Positions 51,298 to 61,260 of a DNA stretch of 64,000 nucleotides are shown here, one piece after another. A model generated the notes under the pieces. It was given only the letters and a program-made list of their open reading frames with translations, had not been told where the DNA came from and did not search any database. Source of the DNA: Symsagittifera roscoffensis (lineage: Eukaryota; Xenacoelomorpha; Acoela; Convolutidae); NCBI RefSeq assembly GCF_963678635.1, contig NC_087063.1:24246701-24310700 (forward strand), written 5' to 3'. Position numbers and translations under genes: made by a program. Within the stretch, counting starts at the first letter, position 1; each line of letters begins with the position of its first letter.

Positions 51298-54200
51298 ATG
51301 CCTCCCCTTAACAGAAGTGAGAAAGTCAAGGATGAGCATTGAGGAAATATGTACATTGGCCAAAACGCAGCTCGATGTCAGAAAGGTTGAAAAGCAAAAG
51401 GAACATATGAACTACGGTAATGCCAAGAAGCATGCCCAACCAAGTGCGAAGCAGTCGACGATTTGTTCTTCTTGTGAAAACAGTTCCCAAGTTACTACTC
51501 CTTCCAGCAGCATCGAGAAAGGAAAATGGAACTAAGCAATAGAAACCCAGTGATACTGTGGCTGAATTGAACAAAAATGTGGAGGAAGAAGGAAAAGATG
51601 GTGAAAAATTAAAGGATGACCTTAGTGTTCGTCAAAACTTCCTCGTGGATACGGAGACGGAAAATCGGAGACATAAGGTATTTGACTTCCAAATTTCCAA
51701 GTTTGATACTAATATAAGCAACGAGAAACTTGAAGAAGTCTTCATTTAGCTCGATTCTGCCGCTAAAGTTAGCATTAATTTGGGGTTTGTTCATCGAAAT
51801 ATTGAGTCTGGTGGATATCATTTTTTTCGCCTATGAGAAAATTCTTTTTTCAAAAACTTGCTGTGCACTAAAGCAGACCTGATAAAAATTCAAAGGAAAG
51901 AAGAAAAATTTGATATTGTGGAGCATTGTACCTAGTAAAGTCAAAAATACAATTGGAGATTCAAGTTGATTACTAACGTTACACTTTGTTCTGCTTTGCT
52001 CAAAAACATCCTACTGGGATATCCGGCCTCTGTCCTACCTGAGCCCCTTTTTTATGACATACGCAAGTGAACTGTCTTTTAACTAACGAAGACAAGGAAC
52101 CTTATAAAGATCTTTTGTGCCTTTTCCGCGTATCGGCCATGTATATGAACGGACACAATGATCTCGACTCTCACACTTCTAGATACTTAGCAGAAGTCAT
52201 AAGAAAGTCTGGTTATGATCCTAAAAATTTTCGTAGAAGGTTTACCTGTTGTCGAGGAAAATGTGCAAAGAAACATCTCTATATACAATTTTGTTAACCA
52301 AGAAGGCCAATATAACAGAAAACTAGATCAAGGAATTATTATTGGAAAGTTTGATAAAACAGTCACACTACTGAGATTCCACAATTATGTCATTCTTACA
52401 AATAATATAGATAGCTTCTTCAATTGTTTCCTGATTGATATATTTTTTTGAATACATCCGACAGTTTTAACAAGTTGTCGGATGCATCCGACAAGGTTTC
52501 GCATCTTCTGAGCTGCAATGATACCAGAATCTAATGAGGAATTGCTACCTAAAGAACGTGTTTGAGCTCCGCGAAACCTTGTTGGAAAAACTAGAAGGGT
52601 TCACTCTTCCGGTTTCTGAGGAAAACGAATTAGCAATTTCCGATTTGATTCAATTTGTGTTCATACAAAAAAATTAAAAGAGACACAAACTACATGGCTC
52701 GAAAACTTGTTCCAATTTCAGTCTCTTTACCATCGAATCTGATTGATGAACTCATTTTTTTTAGAATCTAAGAACTTGATTATTCATTTTTAAGCAACCT
52801 CGAACTGCTGGCTGTAAAAACTAGAGATGAGAATAAAATTTCATGATACTGAACTAGCTGTCAATGAACGAATGAAAAAGATCTACGATCAGCTAAATGA
52901 ACAAGGTAAAATATATTAAAGTGACAAACTTTGAGTACCAAGACGAATGCATTGAAGATTCGGAAAAAGCAGGCATATCAACCTAATTTTTGAGAATTTA
53001 GAATAATTAACTCATTGTTTTGAAACAACATCTGGAGAGATACAAAAACACTTCGCATCTTTTGGACTTAAAACTTATTGATATGATTTGAATTTGATCG
53101 CAGGCAAAACAAAAAAATTTTTTCCTAAAGAATTTTTTGATAACGCAGACAAATTTGATTTTTCCGAATCGCCACCGTATGAAGCCTTTTTTCAGTAAAC
53201 TTGGAAACAAACAATCCTCTAGACAAAGACTATGAGAACTATATTATGAGAAACTGATTGATTATGAGAAATTGAGATAGAGTGCGCTTAACAAGCAACA
53301 AGTACTGGAAAAGCTTCAAACTATGACTGGTCCTCCATCTGGTTTGGATAATTACAATTACCTATGAGAGACTTGGAAAAAAATGTAACAAATGTTTTCG
53401 AAGATGTTGTTCCAACCCTGGAAGAATTGCCAGACTGATTGAGTTATATCATAACAAGGTGATAGATATGTTGAAATTTTGATGTACTCATATAAATCTA
53501 GCATAAACAGTCTGAACATTTCTACAAATTACATGTTTTATCTTTTTTGCGAAATTGATAAAGATTTGAGTGAAAAAATTGTAAAAGACATGAACGGTGG
53601 TCCTTCGTTTGTGATTACCCGAAAAACTGTAATTGATGAAACATTCATCAGAAATTCATCAAACTTCTAGATATCGATCGTTGGAATTGATGCAAGCCAG
53701 CTTTTTCCTATCTCATTGTGTCAAGATATATGCCAACGGGATTGTACACGAGATGGGAGTTTGACACCAATATGAAGAATCCTAAAGCCGGACACGACCA
53801 ATCTCGCAATTTTGAGAGTATGGCTATGTCTTTCTACCAGAAAACCAGACCAAAATGCAAAATTGAGGGCTTTTTCACATGTGGAAAACTAAAGAAAATA
53901 GTCTGTTTTTTGTGGACGGTTATCGTGATCACTGTAAACAGTATTCGAGGCAATGGGATGTTACTAAAACTTCTGTTCCTATAAAGAAGCTCGTTCCTCC
54001 TGAATAGATCAGGATATTTATTGAGGTAACAAGAAAAGAGAGATTGATGGTATGACACGGGAATAAATAAAGAGAAAGGATACAAACTTGAAGAAATGTG
54101 GGAGTGTGAGCGGCGGGAAAACTTCAAAACATAATACAAGATCAAAAATTTTGTCAGAACCCACTTTCCCTACAAAAGACTTTTTTCTACAGATTACCGT

Positions 54201-55313
54201 TTAATAAAAGAAAAAAATGGATCTCGTTTTGGCTATGTTCAGTGCGATTTAGTTGTTCCAGATGAACTAAAATCAAAATTTGCCAACATCCTCAAATTTT
54301 TAAAAACACCGAAGTTGGAAGAATTTATATCAAAAAAACATGAGAAACTAAGTAAAACTATGTCTGATTGGGAATGCTGATATCTAGCTTCGAGCTAGAA
54401 AATAGAACATTTATAACCCCTCTCTCCAACTTTTGTTTGGAACTTGGCCTGCAGTGCACTAAAGCTTACCGTTTTGTTCAGTACTCTCCTCAAAAATGTT
54501 TCAACCTTTATGAGGAGTCAGTGGTTGATGCTAGAGGAGAAGGAGATGAAAACCCTTATCAGGAGTTGTGGATATCAAATGGATATCAGATCATGAATAT
54601 CAGATCATGAATATCAGATCATGGATAGATCCAGGCATACAATCTCTAATTTCTGAACGATGAAAAAACTCAACATCAGGCAATCTATGAACTCCTGTTT
54701 GAGAAACTCATTAAAATTGAGAAGTTTTTTCTACGAGGTTAAAATGCTGATTTCAACCAATGAGCACCTAGAACCCATCATTGGTGGACTTTTCATACTT
54801 CAGTATGCAAACGGAGACTGTTGTAGCTGTACTACAATTTCTTTCAAAAGCTCTGTGATGTACATAAATTTGAAGAGTTGGAAATGGACACACACTGACC
54901 TTAGTAACCATTTGCTGAAGAGAACCTATATGACAATACCTAATCAGACAAGAGAGCTGCCTGCAAAAAATGAGAAAAAACGACTGCAGAAACTTTTTCA
55001 TGGCAGCTGTAAAAGCTAATTTCTTCCATCGAACGTGTTACAGTACGCATGAAATTTATATAAAAAATGGTGGCAGTTATTTTTCAAAGAGGACTTTAGA
55101 TGAACAGAAATGCTATGCTGGTGTAGAAAAAATATTGCTGCAATGAAAACAAGTCAGATGAATTCAAACTGAGCAAAAAGCTTTGAGCGAACAAAATCTA
55201 GAAGATTCTGGAGATGGACCCATATCAAAGTACAGGAGAGTGCTCGAAGAAGCAATCAATCTAACATCTGCAAATGGTGGATTCAGAACCGTAAACTATA
55301 TGATCGCCACATA
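51298..55313 (+). pseudogene. Decayed protein-primed DNA polymerase B (Polinton/Maverick-like)
   Basis: A long plus-strand relic broken by many stops and frame changes. Recognisable parts: MNGHNDLDSHTSRYLAEVI (52150); exonuclease-like segments 52.5-53.2 kb; GIDASQLFPISLCQ near 53690, matching polymerase motif A (DxxSLYP); MPTGLYTRWEFDTNMK (53727); ISSFELENRTFITPLSNF (54380); GYQIM near 54580, where the KxxxNSxYG motif is damaged; and EMDTHTD near 54885, where the DTD metal-binding motif is disrupted. The tail ends ...GGFRTVNYMIATY. This polymerase type copies Polintons and relatives. No Polinton integrase, capsid or ATPase is nearby. A 15-bp triplication at about 54583-54622 is a later change. 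Confidence 0.7.
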
Positions 55314-55913
55314 TTAAACTTGAATACCATGCATAATTTCGTTTGTTTTTGTATTATAAATTTAGGGTAATCTTCATATTCGATGCAGTGATATATATAT
55401 ATTTTCTTTGTAATAAAACTTTTTTCTAAAAAAACTTGATATTCCGAAGTTTCAGTACGTTTCAGCATAATTTCAGGTAAATAGAGCACTGTTTTTGAGA
55501 GTAAGATTATCAAATAACTTATGTAATAAATTAATAAAATATTTTTAAAATTTTATCAAATCTTATCGTGCTTTGAAGGTCATTAAATAAAGTTTCAGTT
55601 TTTTTTAATCAAAACTCAGTTTTTCCCCAAAAAATCTTATCATTGAATTACTATGAATCAAGACACTAATTACGAGACCTTCATTCTACAACTCACAGCT
55701 AATTAACTATTGATATTTACCACATAGATAACACGCGCCAAAATTTTTGCGAAAAACTTGACATTTTCAGGCAAATTTCAAAAAATATCGTTTTTTTATT
55801 CTCTTATCATTACACAAAGGGTGAAACTTAACCAATTCCCTATCCTAATTCATTGTAGGCTCCATATAAAATTTTAATGCATAGCATGGAAGACCGGATA
55901 TCTACAACGTATC
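55314..55913. other. AT-rich DNA, nothing recognised
   Basis: Between two transposon relics; no feature supported. Confidence 0.3.
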
Positions 55914-58660
55914 TTAAATCATGGGGTCTTCCATGATCCTCATCACTTCAGCTCCATATCTACTACTGGCGGATGTTAACGAAAAATATATATAAAGTAC
56001 TCCAGTCCCCAATTGATGAAAGGTGGTTGCTGATAACTCAAAAATTCTTTTGGAACAGCAGCCACTTTTGCTTACGCTTTTAACAATTAACGCAACGGTG
56101 TTGGATGGACTGGAGGGCAGCACGGAGCACCAAGAGAACCTACACATATGGTATAACTGCCCCCGAAGATGATCAACACGCTTATGGTTATGCAGTCTTT
56201 GAAGAATTTGTAGAAATTGAAAAACGAAAATTGATGGCTGTCCAAGATTATCGGATGCCTGGACTCGAGTTTGGCGGTGGAAACTGCCAGTGGAACGTAC
56301 GATGAGACCGGTGCCAAAAAAAGTGCATAGAAGAAAAGATAACCGGCTAGACTTCTTGACGGACATGCTACTTAAAGCTTTTGTTTCAGTTGGCAACAAT
56401 TTTGGTTGCGTTTTTTGTATGAGCTTGACCTTAGCAGTTTTTTAACTCAAGCGTACCGGTTTTTGCACTTTTCATTCAAAAATTTGGTGATGTTGTAGTA
56501 ACCGCATCATATATGTGGTTATACACTGAAGTTTCAAATAGTAGCTATCTTTTTCCTTTTTGATAACCGGCTCTTTAGTTTTTGTATTCGGAAAATTTGA
56601 AGCGTGTTTTATTCCATCGTTGGAGGAAACGGGGACTCTTGACCCAGTTACTATCTCAGAGAGCATCCGCAGCAACGCCCCGTGTAGTAAAATCAGCTGC
56701 GTTATCAATGCTCGCTATATGAAATCAGTTATCAATAGTAGTAGTTTCAACAATTTAGGAGATCCGATTCGCAACAGAAACCGGAAGCTTGATTTTCGAA
56801 GTCATCCAACGAAAAATGGCTGTGCTGACTCTCCGCATGAAAATACGATAAATTTATAATACCAGAACTTTTCGATGTCCAATCGTTTCACTAGGTGTTA
56901 TTCCAGCTTTGGTGTTGTGAGCATTTTAATAGAAGAGATTCTAGTTTTACCAAAAACAATTGCTAACTGGGTTTTGTTGGTCGCGACGGAGCTGGCTTGT
57001 AAAAAAGAAACGGCACAAAAAAATTTTCAGAGCTGTCTCCGATCATATGCAAATCTATGTTGTCGACGGGAGAACCAAAACAAGCGCGAGGGATTGCTAG
57101 TTAACCTGGAAGTGGCAACCTACTATGCCACTTGAGAAATCTTTGAAACACATCATCAGGCGAAGGGACGTTCCATTGTTGACCAGATATGCGCTATATA
57201 TCTTTTAAGAGAAAACGTGTGCGGAAAGAGTACGAAGCTCTCAGACCTATAGGATCAAAAACAGAAGAAGCAAAGCTGAGGGATGCGTAATGGAATTTTT
57301 GATTTTCCGAGTAGCTCCGCGACTAACCACCAAAGTATCAGCATTGTGGCTGCATTTCAGGCCTAACACATGCGTGATGTTTTGAAGAGTATCAGCCATT
57401 TTCTTAAGCGGATCGACTTTTTCAGCATCGGGGTTCATTTTAGCTACGCATCCTGGAGCGTTGCTATCGAACTTAGTTAAGGTGAGCCCTCTTAGCCTCA
57501 TAAAATTTTCACAAAGTCGGATCAGCATCCTTAGAGTCGGCTGAGCCCGGTAAATTTTCTGAGCTGAAGTGGTTTTTCAGTTATCTTGGTTCGTTCGCTG
57601 GAGTGCAGAAATTGCTTTTGTTGCGAAGTCCTGAGCTCCAAAAATGTGCCTAGGGTAATTAAAAGCACTCATATTAATTGTGGGGACCTCCTGCCACAAG
57701 AACCGCAAGGATAGTTGACCGATTGCTGGCCCACCAACTTGCGTGAACCTTGCTTCTACTTCAGCGGCAAACGCATCTTTGAACTGTCGGAACTGTATGA
57801 AAACTTGGAGAAAATTTCTATAGCACATCAGGATCATGCAAGAACGACTGATTCAAATATTTTGGATGGGATCTATCCTTTAGATTTATCACTAGATGAT
57901 AAGATAAGTATCATTTTTGAGCAGTGCGAATATGTGGATCATGATGATAAACAGCTACAACGTTTCCTTCATCGAGATCGTTCTTGATTGTCTGACCATA
58001 GCGCTGTTTCAAGTTGACGTCGTCATCGCGCGACTTTAACTGCGCGAGTTCGAAATTGTAGTTGTTGGCTTACGCGTGATCATGACAATGTTGAAGTAGT
58101 TTTCAAATTTGGATTTCAAAACTAAGGTAGGAAAACAGGCTGAAACGGCTATATTAAACCGCTTTTGGTCTTAATATGCTGTCGACTCGAGTATTCGAAG
58201 CGCATGTTTATTCGCAGCGGAAAGAGGATCAGCCTATTGGTAAGTACTGTACCAGTCAATTTAATACCACTTCTTGACTTGATTGACTAACAAAGTATCC
58301 TCATCACAGCACTCAAAGTTATTTGAAATTAATCGTGAGGATTCTAAGAGTGGAAGCTAGCCCCCAACCTATTGAACGGAAAATAAAGCTATGAACGTCA
58401 AACAAAGCTGTTTCTGTTTTGCCTCCAGTAGACTCGAGAGATTTAACGGCAAGGAGGCAGTCTTGTCCTACCATCATTTTTACGTCGGAGTATCTGAGGA
58501 CATCTGAAATAAGTTGGTCAAGTTGTGTTCTTAGATGATGAAGCGTGATTTTAATTTTGACAAAAGGACGAATTTTGAAGGAGTAGTTCTGCCATAGTGA
58601 ATGGACTGTTACTTCTAACTTGGTTTTTCTCCGACCCTTATAAATTTTTTGCACGTTTAA
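55914..58660 (-). pseudogene. Decayed BEL/Pao retrotransposon pol
   Basis: Minus-strand fragments in pol order: 58654-58319 protease tail (DVKMMVGQDCLLAV and RSIGWGLAS, like the IGQD...GW segment of BEL); 57837-57577 partial RT; 57528-57247 RT/connection (NFMRLRGLTLTKFDSNAP; VLGLKCSHNADTL; ATRKIKNSITHPSA); about 57080-56890 RNase H-like start (DLHMIGDSSE, then FLVKLESLLLKC, like the FxDAS and KxRxxPLK motifs); 56317-56087 integrase zinc-binding region (RHPIILDSHQFS). Each is in a different frame with stops between. No intact RT YxDD or DDE core was found, and no LTRs were identified. Confidence 0.65.
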
Positions 58661-58911
58661 TTTTGAACTTCTTTCGGCTGTTTTTCACCCCCACCGCTGA
58701 ACTTCAACTTTGAAAACAAATTCACCGTTGCCATGTTTGCACGTAAGCCATGATAACACGTAAAGCAACTATAAATATAGAAATTTTAAAAGGTAGGGGG
58801 AGAATGGAAAAGAGCCATCATTCATTACCATTTCCAAATGTTGGAAAATAAACTCAACATTCAACAGGAACGTTTTTTGTAATATATAATATACTTGTTT
58901 CTAAAAAAAAC

Positions 58912-59111
58912 GGCTATTTTTCCTTTTCCCCCTGCAAAGATTTTTAAATGAAAAATTTGTTCACATTATTCGATTGATTTGAAAAATTGACACACTGACT
59001 AATAATGCCAAGAAAAAAGTATTTGTTTTTCATAAATAACCTTGTAAAACCACTCGTTACACCATGAAATTGATGCGCGTGTGAGCTGGAGGTGGGAAAG
59101 GAAAAAGAGCC
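58912..59111 (-). mobile_element. hAT-like MITE, inverted copy
   Basis: Ends GGCTATTTTTCCTTTTCCCCC and ...GGAAAGGAAAAAGAGCC. The interior matches the family in reverse orientation (TTGTAAAACCACTCGTTACACC). Flanks are A-rich, so the duplication is ambiguous. Confidence 0.65.
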
Positions 59112-59170
59112 AAAAAACAAGAAATATCCAATGGTTGTGACAGAGTTTCATGTTCAATTTAGCTAAAAAT

Positions 59171-59384
59171 GGCTTTTTCCAGAACCTTTCCTATCCACTA
59201 TCTCCCATAACTATCAATTTTATGGTATATCAAGAGGTTTTACAAATTTAAATATGAAGATCAAACATGTTTGTCGTGACCTTATTAGTCTGCAGGCCAC
59301 TTTTTGTTACTTTTTGTAACAATCGGACATTGTGAACAGAAAATGCAAAAGAAAATTTCGCAGGTGGGGGAAAGGAAAAATAGC
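59171..59384 (+). mobile_element. hAT-like MITE, diverged copy
   Basis: Starts GGCTTTTTCC and ends GGAAAGGAAAAATAGC, with the internal family sequence (GTTTGTCGTGACCTTATTAGTC; GTAACAATCGGACA). Confidence 0.65.
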
Positions 59385-59483
59385 AGCTAAATCTTTTTAT
59401 CAGATTGAATCATTCATTTATATACAGTATGGTGATTATTTTGGTTCAAACTTGTCCATATGAACTGAAAAATTCAATTCACT

Positions 59484-59671
59484 GGCTCTTTTTCCTTCCC
59501 CCCACCTCACATAAACATCCTGTTTTATGGTGTAACGAGGGGTTTTACAAGGTTGAACATCAAGACCAAATATGTCTGTCCTGGCCTAATTAGTTAGCAT
59601 GCCAATTTTCGTAACGCTCGGATAATGTGAACAAAATTTCACTAGTAAAAAAGGAAAAAGGAAAAAGAGTC
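59484..59671 (+). mobile_element. hAT-like MITE copy
   Basis: Starts GGCTCTTTTTCCTTCCCCCC and ends AAGGAAAAAGAGTC. Flanks AATTCACT and TATTCACT agree at seven of eight bases. Confidence 0.75.
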
Positions 59672-59712
59672 TATTCACTGAACCGGAAAACAAATGGCGC
59701 GAAATGATCTTT

Positions 59713-59911
59713 GGCTCTTTTTCCTTTTCCCCCCCACCTCACTCAAACATGAACTTTATGGTCTCACGAGTGGTTTTACAAGGTTAATTATGACCAAATA
59801 TGCTTGTTATGGCCTAATTAGTCTGCATGCCAAATTTCACGACAATCAGACAAAGTGAACGGAAATTTCAAATATGAAAATTTGCAGGTGGGGGGAAAAG
59901 GAAAAAGAGCC
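59713..59911 (+). mobile_element. hAT-like MITE copy
   Basis: Starts GGCTCTTTTTCCTTTTCCCC and ends GGGGGGAAAAGGAAAAAGAGCC. Flanks TGATCTTT and TGATCTTC agree at seven of eight bases. Confidence 0.78.
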
Positions 59912-60059
59912 TGATCTTCGATCTCAAATGATCTCAACAGAATTTAAAATCAGCTGCACCTTAACCGAGATAACAATTACACGACTTTTTTGTGGTATAC
60001 AGTATGAGGAAATTGCACCTAATCCTTTTCCTTTCATTGCCACTAGTTTTAAAAGCTAG

Positions 60060-60242
60060 AGATACATTTTTTTTGGTCGGGATTAGGAAGCAATCGATCG
60101 GCGATTGTCAATGGCTACAATTCTCCCGACCGACCAATCTACGTCTGTGTGAAAATTCAGACCTCCGAGGGAGATTTCACCTGTGGAGGCAGTATCATAT
60201 CATCATCACATGTTCTCAGTGCGGTCCATTGCTTTTACGATG
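60060..60242 (+). CDS. Trypsin-like (S1) serine protease, exon with catalytic His
   Basis: One frame reads RSAIVNGYNSPDRPIY, then EGDFTCGGSIISSSHVLSAV ending HCF. IVNG after a basic residue is the activation-cleavage N-terminus of chymotrypsin-fold proteases, CGGSII is the conserved strand, and HC in SAVHC carries the catalytic histidine (usually AAHC). The exon ends at G/GTATGC. The 5' boundary is uncertain; an in-frame TAA lies about 20 codons before IVNG. Secreted digestion or immunity proteases are typical, but the specificity part is not present. Confidence 0.75.
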
Positions 60243-60465
60243 GTATGCTTTACACAGTCTTTTAATGTTGAGCAGTTCTCGAAAGTTGTAGGTTTCCTTA
60301 CCACTAGCGCCTAGCACCAAAACGTTCCATCCCCATCACATTAGAGCGTTTGGCTCTTTTCCAGTTCCCTCTTTGTTTTTTTTTCTTCAAAATTTCTCTT
60401 CATTTTTTAAAAAAATATTTTGATTCATTTGCTTTTAATGAAGTTGAAGCTAATTTTTTGCACAG

Positions 60466-60683
60466 ACCGAGAGCAAATAATGAGAACTGCTCTACGAGAA
60501 TATCAAATTTTACTTTCTAATACTTACCAAAAATTTTCGGGTCTAAAAAGCTTGTTTAAAGTTGCGTCTGCTATTTCTCTTGAAAATACTGAGAAAAAAT
60601 GGTGTACGGAGAAATACGGAGAAAAAATGTTCATGCGATGTGAAACAACTCAAGCGACATTTGTAAATTGTTCATTGAGATAA
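60466..60683 (+). CDS. Serine protease, probable second exon, truncated
   Basis: Acceptor TTTTTTGCACAG at 60454-60465. The frame, completed by the single base left from the previous exon, reads DREQIMRTALREYQILLSNT and continues to TAA 60681-60683. An LGEY-like RTALREY segment after the catalytic-His exon is expected in S1 proteases. The intron is 223 bp, like others in the window. The Asp and Ser catalytic regions are missing; a related LTR begins 52 bp further on, so the gene is cut short or continues beyond the gap. Confidence 0.5.
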
Positions 60684-60735
60684 CTTATTCCTGTCTGCGA
60701 GGACGGTCGTTCAAACGGTCGGAAAAACACAAAAC

Positions 60736-61035
60736 TGGAACCAGCTCTAAACTAGTATGTATATCCATGTTACCTACAGTTTCAGCAACCAGAACAAATT
60801 GAATAAGTCTTAGAATACAGTTGTTCTCCTTTTGGACTAGCTCCATAACCTGAATCGCAAATACCAGTATACACTAGATCTATTGAGACCAGGAGAAATA
60901 AGAGTAGGTTTATGATTGCTATTAGGCTAAGAAGTTGCACGAAACTATCCGGCCAAAAATACGATAGCGTGACAAACAGACGGTGTACTTTTTCTAGAAT
61001 TACTCTATGAGAAAGCTACCTCGGGCTTAAACTCA
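60736..61035 (+). repeat. Diverged LTR of the same family as the 17.5-kb element
   Basis: Begins TGGAACC and ends AACTCA like the 410-bp LTR, and matches it through GTTTCAGCA, CCAGTATAC.CTAGATCTATTGAG, CTAAGAAGTTGCACGAA.CTATCCGGCC and AGACGGTGTAC, with about 110 bp missing in total. A second, older or divergent member. Confidence 0.85.
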
Positions 61036-61037
61036 TC

Positions 61038-61060
61038 TGGTGCGACCCAAAGTCTCGAAC
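61038..61060 (+). other. Primer-binding site of the second family member
   Basis: TGGTGCGACCC...TCTCGAAC, two bases after the LTR as in the large element, differing from it only in the middle. The element runs into the gap. Confidence 0.7.
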
Positions 61061-61260
61061 NNNNNNNNNNNNNNNNNNNNNNNNNNNNNNNNNNNNNNNN
61101 NNNNNNNNNNNNNNNNNNNNNNNNNNNNNNNNNNNNNNNNNNNNNNNNNNNNNNNNNNNNNNNNNNNNNNNNNNNNNNNNNNNNNNNNNNNNNNNNNNNN
61201 NNNNNNNNNNNNNNNNNNNNNNNNNNNNNNNNNNNNNNNNNNNNNNNNNNNNNNNNNNNN
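61061..61260. other. Assembly gap (200 N)
   Basis: Exactly 200 N, so true length unknown. It lies between the second LTR/primer site and the second dispersed block. Confidence 0.98.
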
